DNA of 64,000 nucleotides from Pseudomonas sp. IPO3778 (GCF_013386825.1 NZ_JACARC010000039.1:55671-119670); one strand, 5' to 3'. Positions 50,650 through 59,718 are shown, counted from the stretch's first letter. Translations and numbers: made by a program. The notes: generated by a model from the sequence alone, not told the origin.

Positions 50650-52716
50650 TCAAGCGTCCGGGATGGCCTGGAAGGGCGCTTCTTTATCCGTACGTTCCTT
50701 TTTACCCCAGGCGGCAATGCCGACCTTGAGCGCATAGAACAGGATGCTGAACACCACGAACAGGAACAGCGCCGTCAGCGTTGCGTTGGTGTAGGCGTTC
50801 CAGATCACGTGTTGCATCTGGTCGATGCTCTTGGCCGGTGCGAGGATCTGGCCGCTGGCCAGGGCATCGCTGTATTTCTTGGCCAGCGACAGGAAGCCGA
50901 TCGCCGGGTTGGCGTCGAACAGCTTGATGAAGCCTGCCGTCACGGTGCAGATCAGCAGCCAGACTGCCGGCAGCATGGTCACCCAGATGTAGCGCTGGCG
51001 TTTCATTTTGATCAGCACAACGGTGGCGAGCATCAGCGCGATACCGGCCAGCATCTGGTTGGAGATACCGAACAGCGGCCACAAGGTGTTGATGCCGCCC
51101 AGTGGGTCGATCACGCCTTGGTACAGCAGGTAACCCCACATCGCCACACAACCGGCGGTGGCAATCAGGTTGGCCGTCCAGGACTCGGTACGCTTGAGCG
51201 CCGGTACGAAGGAGCCGAGCAAGTCCTGAAGCATGAAACGACCGGCACGGGTACCGGCGTCGACGGCGGTCAGGATGAACAACGCTTCGAACAGGATTGC
51301 AAAGTGGTACCAGAAGGCCATGGTGTTTTCACCCGGCAGTACGCTGTGCAGAATCTGCGCGATACCGACCGCCAGGGTCGGCGCACCACCGGCACGGGCC
51401 AGGATGGTGGACTCACCGATGTCATGGGCCACCGCCTGCAACATATCCGGGGTAATCGCAAACCCCCAACTGCTGACGGTTTGCGCCACGGTCACCACGT
51501 CGGCACCGACAATCGCGGCCGGGCTGTTCATGGCGAAGTACACGCCTGGCTCGATCACCGAAGCGGCAACCATCGCCATGATGGCCACGAACGACTCCAT
51601 CAACATGCCGCCGTAACCGATATAACGGGCGTGCCCTTCACTGGCCAGCAACTTGGGCGTGGTGCCCGAGGCGATCAGTGCGTGGAAACCCGAGACCGCG
51701 CCACAGGCAATGGTGATAAACAGGAACGGGAACAGGCCGCCCTTCCACACCGGACCGGTGCCATCGATAAACTGGGTCAGCGCCGGCATTTTCAGGTCGG
51801 GCATGGTCACCAGGATGCCGATCGCCAGGGCGATGATGGTGCCGATTTTCAGGAAAGTAGACAGGTAGTCACGTGGTGCGAGGATCAGCCACACCGGCAA
51901 CACGGCGGCCACAAAGCCATAACCCACCAGCATCCAGGTGATCTGGATCCCGGTGAAGCTGAAGGCCTTGGCCCATACCGGGTCTGCGGCAATCTGCCCG
52001 CCCAGCCAGATCGAGCCCAGCAGCAACAGCACGCCGACAATCGAGATTTCGCCGATGCGGCCCGGGCGGATGTAACGCATGTAGACGCCCATGAACATCG
52101 CGATCGGGATGGTCGCCATCACCGTGAAGATGCCCCACGGGCTTTCGGCCAGGGCCTTGACCACGATCAGCGCCAGCACCGCGAGGATGATGATCATGAT
52201 CAGGAAGCAGCCAAACAGCGCGATGGTCCCGGGCACACGGCCCATTTCTTCGCGGACCATGTCCCCCAGGGAACGGCCGTTGCGGCGGGTGGACAGGAAC
52301 AGGACCATGAAGTCCTGCACCGCGCCCGCCAGTACCACGCCGGCGATCAGCCATAACGTGCCGGGCAGGTAGCCCATCTGCGCCGCCAATACCGGGCCGA
52401 CCAAAGGCCCTGCGCCGGCAATGGCCGCAAAGTGGTGACCGAAAAGGATGTGTTTGTTGGTCGGCACATAGTCCAGACCGTCGTTGTTGAGCACGGCGGG
52501 GGTAGCCCGCAGTGGATCGAGCTGCATCACATGGTTAGCGATGAACAGACTGTAGTAACGGTAAGCAACCAGATAAATGGCCACTGCTGCGACCACAATC
52601 CACAAGGCGTTGATCGCCTCGCCGCGGCGCAAGGCCACTACGCCCAGGGCGCACGCTCCTACGATTGCCAGCAGCAGCCAGGGTAGATGGCGTAGCAGGC
52701 TATTATTATTTTTCAT
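50650..52716 (-). CDS. cstA: CstA-family carbon starvation / pyruvate transporter
   Basis: A 688-residue inner membrane carrier with about 16-18 helices, related to E. coli CstA and BtsT, which take up pyruvate and peptides. Typical segments are FGHHFAAIAGAGPLVGPVLAAQMGYLPGTLW near residue 65 and FHALIASGTTPKLLASEGHARYIGYGGML near residue 360. It is followed by its ybdD partner. An A-rich AAnAAnAA motif sits right at the start codon, suggesting Crc/Hfq control. Confidence 0.93.
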   Translation of the reverse strand: MKNNNSLLRHLPWLLLAIVGACALGVVALRRGEAINALWIVVAAVAIYLVAYRYYSLFIANHVMQLDPLRATPAVLNNDGLDYVPTNKHILFGHHFAAIAGAGPLVGPVLAAQMGYLPGTLWLIAGVVLAGAVQDFMVLFLSTRRNGRSLGDMVREEMGRVPGTIALFGCFLIMIIILAVLALIVVKALAESPWGIFTVMATIPIAMFMGVYMRYIRPGRIGEISIVGVLLLLGSIWLGGQIAADPVWAKAFSFTGIQITWMLVGYGFVAAVLPVWLILAPRDYLSTFLKIGTIIALAIGILVTMPDLKMPALTQFIDGTGPVWKGGLFPFLFITIACGAVSGFHALIASGTTPKLLASEGHARYIGYGGMLMESFVAIMAMVAASVIEPGVYFAMNSPAAIVGADVVTVAQTVSSWGFAITPDMLQAVAHDIGESTILARAGGAPTLAVGIAQILHSVLPGENTMAFWYHFAILFEALFILTAVDAGTRAGRFMLQDLLGSFVPALKRTESWTANLIATAGCVAMWGYLLYQGVIDPLGGINTLWPLFGISNQMLAGIALMLATVVLIKMKRQRYIWVTMLPAVWLLICTVTAGFIKLFDANPAIGFLSLAKKYSDALASGQILAPAKSIDQMQHVIWNAYTNATLTALFLFVVFSILFYALKVGIAAWGKKERTDKEAPFQAIPDA

Positions 52717-52722
52717 TTTTAT
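52700..52722 (-). promoter_or_regulatory. Crc/Hfq-type A-rich site at the cstA start
   Basis: The minus strand reads AAAAATGAAAAATAATAATA over the start codon, containing AATAATAA, a fit to the AAnAAnAA motif bound by Hfq with Crc. Its place at codons 2-5 would block ribosome loading when preferred carbon sources are present. Confidence 0.55.
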
Positions 52723-52889
52723 ATTCCAGCCAGGGTGGACAGAAAGACAGCCATCCCGAGTTTAGCGCTACTGGCTTCAAAGGCCACCCCCCTACGTTGG
52801 TCTAGAGCCTTGCCGGGGCGAAAAAAACAGAAATAATCGCCCCATGATGGCGCAGGGCTACAATTCCTTTATCCACAGAGGGTTCCACC

Positions 52890-53258
52890 ATGAGCGAACA
52901 GCCTTCAGACCGACGCCGTTTCCGCCGCATTGCCTTCGATGCCAAGACCGAACTGGTGCAAGACGGCCATGTCTGGCCGGTGCAGTTGGTGGATGTGTCG
53001 CTCAAGGGTGTGCTCGTGCAGCGGCCGCAAGACTGGCACGGCCATCGCTACGAATCGTTCGACGTGGACATTCACCTGGACGCCGAGACCGACGTGAAGA
53101 TGCAGGTGCGCCTGACCCATGACGATCATGGGCAGTTGGGCTTTGTGTGCGAGCACATTGACCTCGACTCCATCAGCCACCTGCGGCGGATAATCGAGTT
53201 GAACCTCGGCGATCAGGAAGAACTGGAGCGGGAATTGGGCGCCTTGTTGGCGATCTGA
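52890..53258 (+). CDS. mapZ: PilZ-domain cyclic-di-GMP receptor (MapZ type)
   Basis: A 122-residue single PilZ domain. The binding residues are visible: the arginine-rich RRRFRR near residue 8 and D-x-S-x-x-G (DVSLKG) near residue 35. In P. aeruginosa the same position before radA/ankB/katB holds MapZ, which binds c-di-GMP and inhibits the chemotaxis methyltransferase CheR1. The identity here rests on motif, size and synteny. A REPIN follows four bases after the stop. Confidence 0.87.
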   Translation: MSEQPSDRRRFRRIAFDAKTELVQDGHVWPVQLVDVSLKGVLVQRPQDWHGHRYESFDVDIHLDAETDVKMQVRLTHDDHGQLGFVCEHIDLDSISHLRRIIELNLGDQEELERELGALLAI

Positions 53259-53261
53259 AAA

Positions 53262-53352
53262 TGTGGGAGCTGGCGTGCCTGCGATGGCTGTGTGTCAGTT
53301 TGCATATCAATTAGCTGATACACCGCCATCGCGGGCAAGCCCGGCTCCCACA
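53262..53352. repeat. REPIN, GTGGGAGCTGGCTTGCCTGCGAT subfamily (copy 4, diverged)
   Basis: Arms TGTGGGAGCTGGCGTGCCTG and GCGGGCAAGCCCGGCTCCCA contain several changes. It fills the convergent gap between mapZ and radA. Confidence 0.85.
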
Positions 53353-53373
53353 GGGGTGATGTGTGGCTGGCGA

Positions 53374-54741
53374 CTATTCGAATAGCGCATCCAGCGCCTG
53401 CTCCAGGCGCGTCACCCCGATCACTTGCAGCCCCGGCGGCATTTCCTTCGGCGCATTGCCCTTGGGCACGATCGCCCGCTTGAAGCCATGCTTGGCCGCT
53501 TCTTTCAGGCGCTCCTGGCCGCTGGGCACCGGGCGCACTTCACCCGACAGCCCCACTTCACCGAACACCAGCAGGTCATGGGGCAATGGCCGGTTGCGCA
53601 GGCTGGACATCACTGCCGCCATCAACGCCAGGTCGGACGCGGTCTCCAGCACCTTGACCCCACCCACCACGTTGAGGAATACGTCCTGGTCATGGGTGGG
53701 AATCCCGCCATGGCGATGCAATACCGCCAGCAACATCGCCAAACGGTTCTGATCCAGACCCAACGTGACACGACGGGGGTTGGCCAAGTGGCTGTCATCC
53801 ACCAGCGCCTGCACTTCCACCAGCATCGGCCGGGTGCCTTCCCACGTTGCCATCACCACACTGCCCGGGACTTCTTCCTGAGCGCGGGTGAGAAAAATCG
53901 CCGACGGGTTGGAGACTTCTTTCAAGCCCCGGTCGGTCATGGCGAACACGCCGAGTTCGTTGACCGCGCCAAAACGGTTCTTCACCGCCCGCAACAAACG
54001 CAACCGCCCGTCGGACTCACCTTCGAAATACAGCACGGTGTCGACCATATGCTCCAACACCCGTGGGCCGGCCAACGCGCCCTCTTTAGTCACGTGGCCC
54101 ACCAGGAAAATCGCGGTGCCGCTCTGTTTCGCATACCGCACCAGCAACGCCGCGCTTTCCCGCACCTGGGACACACCACCCGGGGCCGATTGCAGTTGTT
54201 CGGTAAAGATCGTCTGGATCGAGTCGATCACCATCACCTTGGGCTTTTCCAGGCGCGCGGTGGCGATGATGCTTTCGATGCAGGTTTCGGTCATCACCCG
54301 CAACTGGTCCTGGGGCAACCCCAGGCGGCGGGCGCGCATGGCCACTTGTTGCTGGGACTCTTCGCCGGTGACGTACAGCGCCGGCATGCGGCTGGCGATG
54401 CTGCACAGGGTTTGCAGCAGGATTGTGGATTTGCCGATGCCCGGGTCACCGCCGATCAGCACCACCGAGCCATCCACCAGGCCGCCGCCCAGCACCCGGT
54501 CCAGTTCGCCGGAGGCGGTGGAGAATCGCGGGATTTCTTCGACGCTGACTTCGGCCAGGGTCTTGATCTGGGTTTGTTGCCCGGTCCAGCCGGAACGGCC
54601 GCTGGGGGCCACAGCGCCGCCGCTTTCGATCATGGTTTCGGTCAGGGTGTTCCAGGCACCGCATTCCGTGCACTGGCCGGCCCACTTGGGAAAGGTCGCG
54701 CCGCACTCCGTGCAGCCATACATGCGCTTGGCCTTTGCCAT
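53374..54741 (-). CDS. radA: DNA repair protein RadA
   Basis: A 455-residue RecA/Lon-like ATPase that speeds branch migration in recombination. A C4 zinc finger (CTECGATFPKWAGQCTECGAW) lies near residue 10, Walker A GGDPGIGKST near residue 98, the RadA-specific KNRFG motif near residue 255, and a C-terminal inactive-Lon-like domain (VVGGVKVLETASDLALMAAVMSS). It is convergent with mapZ. The order radA, then ankB-katB, is as in P. aeruginosa. Confidence 0.95.
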   Translation of the reverse strand: MAKAKRMYGCTECGATFPKWAGQCTECGAWNTLTETMIESGGAVAPSGRSGWTGQQTQIKTLAEVSVEEIPRFSTASGELDRVLGGGLVDGSVVLIGGDPGIGKSTILLQTLCSIASRMPALYVTGEESQQQVAMRARRLGLPQDQLRVMTETCIESIIATARLEKPKVMVIDSIQTIFTEQLQSAPGGVSQVRESAALLVRYAKQSGTAIFLVGHVTKEGALAGPRVLEHMVDTVLYFEGESDGRLRLLRAVKNRFGAVNELGVFAMTDRGLKEVSNPSAIFLTRAQEEVPGSVVMATWEGTRPMLVEVQALVDDSHLANPRRVTLGLDQNRLAMLLAVLHRHGGIPTHDQDVFLNVVGGVKVLETASDLALMAAVMSSLRNRPLPHDLLVFGEVGLSGEVRPVPSGQERLKEAAKHGFKRAIVPKGNAPKEMPPGLQVIGVTRLEQALDALFE

Positions 54742-54776
54742 TTGAGAACCTCCAACCGAAAAACCGCGATGATAGC

Positions 54777-55316
54777 TCAGCGCGGCGCCGGGGTACGGAT
54801 TTCACCACTGGCCAAACGTGAAGCGCTGTTGCCGATCGGGTCTTCGGCATTCAGGTCGGCGCCCTTGGCTTTCAGCTCATCCAGCAGTTCCACACGCTTG
54901 AACAGCCCGGCATACATGGCCGCCGTTTGTCCGGCGCCGTTGCGCTGGTCGGGGTTGCAGTGGGTGGCAAGCAGACGCTGGGCGATTTTCAGCTCGCCCT
55001 TGAAGATGGCGCCCATCAACGCGGTATTGCCGCGCTTGTCCTGCACGCAGGCATCGGCACCCGCCGCGAGCAAACGGTCCACGTAGGCACCCTCGCCGTG
55101 GTAGGCGGCGAGAATCAGCGCGGTGTAGCCTTTTTCGTCCTGGGTGTTCAGCGAATAGCCGGACTCGATGAAGGTATTGAGCATGTCCACGTCGCCACGG
55201 CGGGCGGCGTCGAAATAATAATCCTGGAGCTGGGCTTTCACCGCTTGCGGGTCGGGCGACTCGGCATGGGCGGTAACAGCCAGGAAGGCGGTGAATAGAG
55301 CGATATAGAGACGCAT
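54777..55316 (-). CDS. ankB: Periplasmic ankyrin-repeat protein AnkB
   Basis: A 179-residue exported protein with a signal peptide (MRLYIALFTAFLAVTAHA) and about four ankyrin repeats (DVDMLNTFIESGYSLNTQDEKGYTAL, GAYVDRLLAAGADACVQDKRGNTAL and two more). In P. aeruginosa AnkB is co-transcribed with katB and is needed for full KatB activity in the periplasm. Here it follows katB by 56 bases on the same strand, so the role is very likely the same. Confidence 0.93.
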   Translation of the reverse strand: MRLYIALFTAFLAVTAHAESPDPQAVKAQLQDYYFDAARRGDVDMLNTFIESGYSLNTQDEKGYTALILAAYHGEGAYVDRLLAAGADACVQDKRGNTALMGAIFKGELKIAQRLLATHCNPDQRNGAGQTAAMYAGLFKRVELLDELKAKGADLNAEDPIGNSASRLASGEIRTPAPR

Positions 55317-55372
55317 GGGGTTTCTCCTGCCAGGTGTCGACGCCCCTTCGGGCGCCGACAGGGGCCAACCAA

Positions 55373-56914
55373 TCAGTCAGTCAGCTTTTCAGCCAGTGCC
55401 TTGACGCGGGCCAGGTCACCCTTGGCAACTTTGGTCACGCCGGTGCCGTACTCGGGGTCAGCCTTGTAGAGGAACGACAGGATGATGTGCTTGCTCTCGT
55501 CATCGGTGGTGGCCAGGGAGCCGCCGAAGTTGTCGATCAAGTCCTGACGCTCTTTCTTGCTGTACGAACGGTACAAGTCACCGGCCTGCTTGAAGTTCTG
55601 CTCACGCTGGATCTTCGCCTGCTGGGTGCTGCCCGACAGCGCCGACTGGCTGTAACGGGCGGTTTGCGGTTCTTCCCGTGGCAGCAGGCGGCTTGGCTGG
55701 TAGTTCACGCCCGTGGTGGTTTTGCCGAAGTTCATCGCGCCGTCCTGGTTGCCGTTGTTGACGGTCACCCGGGGTGCGTTGATCGGCAGTTGCAGGGCAT
55801 TTGGCCCCAGGCGGTACATTTGTGTGTCGGCGTAGGAGAACACCCGGCCTTGCAGCAGGCGGTCTTCCGACGGCTCAATGCCCGGCACCAGGTTGGCCGG
55901 CGCCATGGCCACTTGCTCGGTTTCCTGGAAGACGTTGGCCGGGTTGCGGTCCAGCACCATCTGCCCGACTTTACGCTCCGGCACGTCTGGCCAGATCTTG
56001 GTGGCGTCCAGCGGGTCGAAATCAAACTTGGCCAAGTCTTCCGGTTTGAGCACTTGCACGTACAAATCCCACTTGGGGAAGTCGCCCTTATTAATGTGCG
56101 TGACCAAGTCATGGGTCATATGGCTGTAGTCACGACCCTGCACTTCAGTGACTTGTTTAGGGTCGAGGTTCTTGATGCCTTGCAAACTTTTCCAGTGAAA
56201 CTTGACGTAGTGCACTTCGCCCTTGGCGTTAATCAACTTGTAGGCGTGTACACCATTACCGTCCATTTCCCGATAACTGGCCGGAGTGCCGGAGTCCGAA
56301 TACAACTCGGTCAATGTGCGGGTGGACTCTGGAACATGGGAGAAGAAGTCGAAACGACGGGAGTCGTCATCCAGGTTAGTGCGCGGGTCGGGTTTAAACG
56401 CGTGCACCATGTCCGGGAACTTGATGGCATCCCGAATAAAGAACGTCGGGAAGTTATTGCCCACCAGGTCCCAGTTACCTTCGGCGGTGTAGAACTTGGT
56501 GGCGAAGCCGCGCGGGTCACGCAGGGTTTCCGGCGAATGGTTGCCATGAACTACCGCAGAAAATCGCACAAATACCGGAGTGGCTTCGCCAGCGGCAAAT
56601 ACCTTGGCCTTGGTCAGGTCGCTGAGGTTGTCGGTGACGGTGAACGTACCATGGGCGCCGGTGCCACGGGCATGCACCACCCGCTCCGGAATACGCTCGC
56701 GGTCAAAGCGCTGCAACTTCTGGATCAGTTGCACGTCTTGCAGCAAAACCGGGCCATTGGCACCGGCCGTTTGCGAGTTCTGATTGTCACCGACCGCCGC
56801 GCCATTATCCCGGGTGAGGTTGGCGGCTTGTACAGACAACGAAAGAAGACTGGCGCTCACTACGAGCAGCACCTGTCGCGCAGAAATAGGCCTGCGCAGA
56901 ATAGGGGTTTTCAT
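55373..56914 (-). CDS. katB: Periplasmic catalase KatB
   Basis: A 513-residue mono-functional haem catalase with a signal peptide (RPISARQVLLVVSASLLSLSVQA). The active-site His lies in RVVHARGTGAHG near residue 80, the Asn in FFIRDAIKFPD-WDLVGNN region, and the haem-binding Tyr in RVFSYADTQMYRLG near residue 365. It detoxifies hydrogen peroxide and is OxyR-induced in P. aeruginosa. I could not see a convincing OxyR site upstream. It is divergent from mscL. Confidence 0.95.
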   Translation of the reverse strand: MKTPILRRPISARQVLLVVSASLLSLSVQAANLTRDNGAAVGDNQNSQTAGANGPVLLQDVQLIQKLQRFDRERIPERVVHARGTGAHGTFTVTDNLSDLTKAKVFAAGEATPVFVRFSAVVHGNHSPETLRDPRGFATKFYTAEGNWDLVGNNFPTFFIRDAIKFPDMVHAFKPDPRTNLDDDSRRFDFFSHVPESTRTLTELYSDSGTPASYREMDGNGVHAYKLINAKGEVHYVKFHWKSLQGIKNLDPKQVTEVQGRDYSHMTHDLVTHINKGDFPKWDLYVQVLKPEDLAKFDFDPLDATKIWPDVPERKVGQMVLDRNPANVFQETEQVAMAPANLVPGIEPSEDRLLQGRVFSYADTQMYRLGPNALQLPINAPRVTVNNGNQDGAMNFGKTTTGVNYQPSRLLPREEPQTARYSQSALSGSTQQAKIQREQNFKQAGDLYRSYSKKERQDLIDNFGGSLATTDDESKHIILSFLYKADPEYGTGVTKVAKGDLARVKALAEKLTD

Positions 56915-57033
56915 CGAGGTTTCCTCTGGTTTTATTAGTGCACATTGAGTTGTGCTTGCCAGAGGCTAGTGACCCGTGAGTCAGAAGATAAGTAGAAAAG
57001 TCTTACCGTCCCGATTAAAAAAATAAGGTGGTA

Positions 57034-57052
57034 ACCCGCTGAAATAGCGGGT
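57034..57052. other. Inverted repeat in the katB-mscL gap
   Basis: ACCCGCT, a five-base loop and AGCGGGT lie about 120 bases before the katB start. It could be an operator or a leader hairpin; no T run directly follows. Nothing else is recognised in the 56915-57200 gap. Confidence 0.35.
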
Positions 57053-57200
57053 ATTCCGCGCGCGATTGGTGGCACTTTGCAAACTATTTGCGATTTAATG
57101 TGTCGATAAAAACGGACACTGTAAGCACTTGTGTCGCGCAAGCGGCGCCACACTGTCTTACACTGGCCTCTACCTCCTCATCTGTAACAAGGAATAACCT

Positions 57201-57617
57201 ATGGGCGTGTTAAGTGAGTTCAAGGCCTTCGCGGTCAAAGGTAATGTGGTCGACATGGCCGTCGGTATTATCATCGGTGCCGCCTTCGGCAAAATTGTTT
57301 CCTCATTTGTAGGCGACGTGGTGATGCCCCCCATCGGCCTGCTGATTGGCGGCGTCGACTTTGGTGACCTGGCCGTAACGCTCAAGGCCGCCCAGGGCGA
57401 TGCGCCTGCGGTGGTGCTGGCGTACGGTAAATTCATTCAGAGCGTGATCGACTTTGTGATCGTCGCGTTTGCAATCTTCATGGGTGTGAAGGCCATCAAC
57501 CGCCTGAAGCGTGAAGAGGCCGTGGCGCCAACGTTGCCACCGGTTCCGACCAAGGAAGAAGAGCTGCTGGGGGAGATCCGCGATCTGCTCAAGGCACAGA
57601 ACAGCAAGCCCGAGTAA
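57201..57617 (+). CDS. mscL: Large-conductance mechanosensitive channel MscL
   Basis: A 138-residue channel subunit with two membrane helices; the pentamer opens on hypo-osmotic shock. Helix one is VVDMAVGIIIGAAFGKIVSSFVGDVVMPPIG with the gate region, and helix two is FIQSVIDFVIVAFAIFMGVKAINRL. The C-terminal bundle (EELLGEIRDLLKAQ) is typical. It is convergent with fpr and shares a bidirectional terminator. Confidence 0.97.
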   Translation: MGVLSEFKAFAVKGNVVDMAVGIIIGAAFGKIVSSFVGDVVMPPIGLLIGGVDFGDLAVTLKAAQGDAPAVVLAYGKFIQSVIDFVIVAFAIFMGVKAINRLKREEAVAPTLPPVPTKEEELLGEIRDLLKAQNSKPE

Positions 57618-57630
57618 GCTCGGCCAATAG

Positions 57631-57660
57631 AACAAAGGCGCCTGCGGGGCGCCTTTTGTT
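57631..57660. terminator. Bidirectional terminator of mscL and fpr
   Basis: AACAAAGGCGCC and GGCGCCTTTTGTT form a stem with flanking A and T runs, between the stops of the two convergent genes. The fpr stop codon begins right at its edge. Confidence 0.85.
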
Positions 57661-58436
57661 TACCAGTAGTTTTCTACCGCCACCTGACCGGGCCGGCGGG
57701 TCAGGCTCAGTTGCATGTCGCGCTGTTTCAACAGCTGGCGCGTGTCGTCGATCATCTGCGGGTTACCGCAAATCATCACCCTGGAATGCTCGGGGGTCAG
57801 CTCGATGCCGGCAGCACGCTCCAGTTCGCCATTTTCGATCAGGGTGGTAATCCGCCCATTCAGTGCGCCGGGATATTGCTCGCGGGTGACGATGGGAATG
57901 TAAGTGAGCTTGTGGGCGTGTTCCGCCAGGTACTCGCGTTCACCCAGTTCATGGATCAGTGACTGATAGGCCAACTCCCGGGCCTCCCGCGCGCTGTAGA
58001 CCAGGATGATGCGCTCGAATTTTTCCCACACCTCGAAGTCCTGCAGGATCGACAGAAACGGCGCAATGCCAGTCCCGGTGCCCAACAGCCAGAGATCGCG
58101 GCCATCCACAAACCGGTCAAGGGTGAGGAAGCCCGTGGCCTGGCGCTCCACCAACAAGGTATCGCCCTCACGCAGGCGGCTCAGTTCACTGGTGAACTCA
58201 CCGCCCGGCACCACGATGGAGAAGAAATCCAGGTGTTCATCAAACGGCGAGGACACCACCGAATAGGCACGCCACACAATGCTGCCATCGGCCTTGGTGA
58301 CGCCCAGGCGCACGAATTGGCCGGCGCGAAATCGAAAGCCCGGGTCCCGGGTCGTACGCAGGGTAAACAGGCTGGGGGTCAGGGATTGCACGTCAAGCAA
58401 CGTCTGGCGGGTGAATTTTTCAGCACTGGCCGTCAT
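57660..58436 (-). CDS. fpr: Ferredoxin-NADP reductase Fpr
   Basis: A 258-residue FAD enzyme that moves electrons between NADPH and ferredoxin or flavodoxin in oxidative-stress and iron metabolism. The FAD motif is RAYSVVSSPFDE near residue 52 and the NADP site is LLGTGTGIAPFLSIL near residue 108; the C-terminal Tyr/Trp stacks on FAD (VAVENYW). ATG 58436 (MTASAEKFTRQTLLDV) gives the usual length. It is divergent from the LuxR gene. Confidence 0.94.
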   Translation of the reverse strand: MTASAEKFTRQTLLDVQSLTPSLFTLRTTRDPGFRFRAGQFVRLGVTKADGSIVWRAYSVVSSPFDEHLDFFSIVVPGGEFTSELSRLREGDTLLVERQATGFLTLDRFVDGRDLWLLGTGTGIAPFLSILQDFEVWEKFERIILVYSAREARELAYQSLIHELGEREYLAEHAHKLTYIPIVTREQYPGALNGRITTLIENGELERAAGIELTPEHSRVMICGNPQMIDDTRQLLKQRDMQLSLTRRPGQVAVENYW

Positions 58437-58881
58437 GGGGAACTCCGTTTTGCACAGACTCCTAGTGTCCCTCAAAGCAGCGCCTGGAAACACCGCTGGT
58501 TTGTACTGGCATTGCCGCCACGAGGGGCTAGGGATGCAGGTTTTTTCTGAAAAGCTAAAATAGCAACCCTTCAATTTGTACTAACTATTTAGCTATTTGC
58601 TCACACCCAATCAGCGATTAGATGGTGTAAGGCATATAAACACCATCAAAGTGACATTAAGGACAAGCCATTAATAACACTAAACATTCCGCATTAAACA
58701 CAGACAACTTATACAAAGCGTTTAATTCTGTAGAGCGCCTGGCCTTCTAAAAGCCCGTCGGGGATAACTAATTTTTCATTTTTACACCCGGCTCGTGTCC
58801 TACACTGATTTTCGGGTCGATCCTGAGAGGCGAGCAGTCCCAAGTCACAGATAGAAAGGGAAAACTCATGGAGATGTACAA
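58437..58881. other. AT-rich intergenic region before the LuxR gene
   Basis: This 445-base divergent gap is clearly richer in A and T than its surroundings from about 58560 to 58800, as usual for regulator promoters. I see no gene, hairpin terminator or convincing lux-box palindrome. Possible promoter bits such as TTTTTACAC and TACACT near 58780-58806 have poor spacing. Confidence 0.5.
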
Positions 58882-59592
58882 ATGGTCAACTGGCGCAATA
58901 CTCGCTTACCCAAACTGGAAGGCGAGAACGAAATCACCAGTATGTATGAAGCGGCCCTGAATCTTACCTACGAGCTCGACTTCCAATACTGCGCATTCAC
59001 ACTAAGCTCTCACTCACAGCAAAACCAAACGAAGACCGTTCGCATCAACAACTATCCAAATGAATGGAATGTACTCTACAAACAGGAACACTACTTTGAC
59101 CTGGACCCCGTTGTGGCACATTGCAAACGTTCGGTGCTGCCGATCGTCTGGGACGAGAACACGTTTTCCTCGGTGCCGGACCTATGGGTGCATGCTCAGT
59201 CCCACGGCTTGAAATTTGGATGGACCCAGTCGGTCCATGACTTTCAGGGCGTGTTCAGCATGCTGAGCCTGGGGCGCGACACCCGCCCCGTGGGCCCTGA
59301 AGAACTCTATGAAAAAGCCGGGCAGGCCCTCTGGCTTTGTCACGCCCTGCACGCCGTCGTGGCACAGAAGTACGCCGACAAGCCCGGCCTGCAAACGCCC
59401 AGCAAGTTGACACCGCGCGAGACCGAAATCCTGCAATGGTCAGCACTGGGCAAAACCGCCTCGGACATCGCCACTATTCTTTGCCTGTCCGAACGCACCG
59501 TGGGGTTTCACATCGCCAGTGCCATGAAGAAACTGGGGGTCAACAACAAGATTGCCGCAGTGATGACAGCCGTCAAGGCGGGCCTGTTTTAA
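58882..59592 (+). CDS. ppoR: LuxR-family solo quorum-sensing regulator (PpoR type)
   Basis: A 236-residue LuxR protein with an N-terminal autoinducer-binding domain and C-terminal HTH (LTPRETEILQWSALGKTASDIATILCLSERTVGFHIASAMKKLGVNNK). All early ligand-pocket residues in TraR numbering are present: W57, Y61, D70, P71 (WNVLYKQEHYFDLDP) and W85. This suggests true acyl-homoserine-lactone binding rather than the plant-signal subtype with W57/Y61 changes. No luxI is present in the window. The order mscL-fpr-luxR-rlmG-cio matches ppoR in P. putida. Confidence 0.88.
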   Translation: MVNWRNTRLPKLEGENEITSMYEAALNLTYELDFQYCAFTLSSHSQQNQTKTVRINNYPNEWNVLYKQEHYFDLDPVVAHCKRSVLPIVWDENTFSSVPDLWVHAQSHGLKFGWTQSVHDFQGVFSMLSLGRDTRPVGPEELYEKAGQALWLCHALHAVVAQKYADKPGLQTPSKLTPRETEILQWSALGKTASDIATILCLSERTVGFHIASAMKKLGVNNKIAAVMTAVKAGLF

Positions 59593-59718
59593 AACACAGA
59601 ATGTAATCCCTTGGAAAAAAACGTAACATTTGCGGCCAGTTCCGGGTGATGACGCCAGCCCCAAAAGCCCCCGTCGCCGTTCACCCCGATGGTTCGTTTA
59701 CCCAGAGTCTCCCCCGCC

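Noticed and set aside
50320..52356. 678-codon open frame antisense to cstA
   Set aside because: It begins inside a REPIN, has an Asp/His/Gln-rich composition, and is a shadow of the cstA frame.
4545..53352. Possible CRISPR array from repeated palindromes
   Set aside because: The repeats are scattered singly between genes as inverted pairs, not as regularly spaced direct repeats, and no cas genes are present.
56915..57200. OxyR site in the katB-mscL gap
   Set aside because: No segment fits the spaced ATAG/CTAT pattern convincingly; only a GC-rich inverted repeat is seen.
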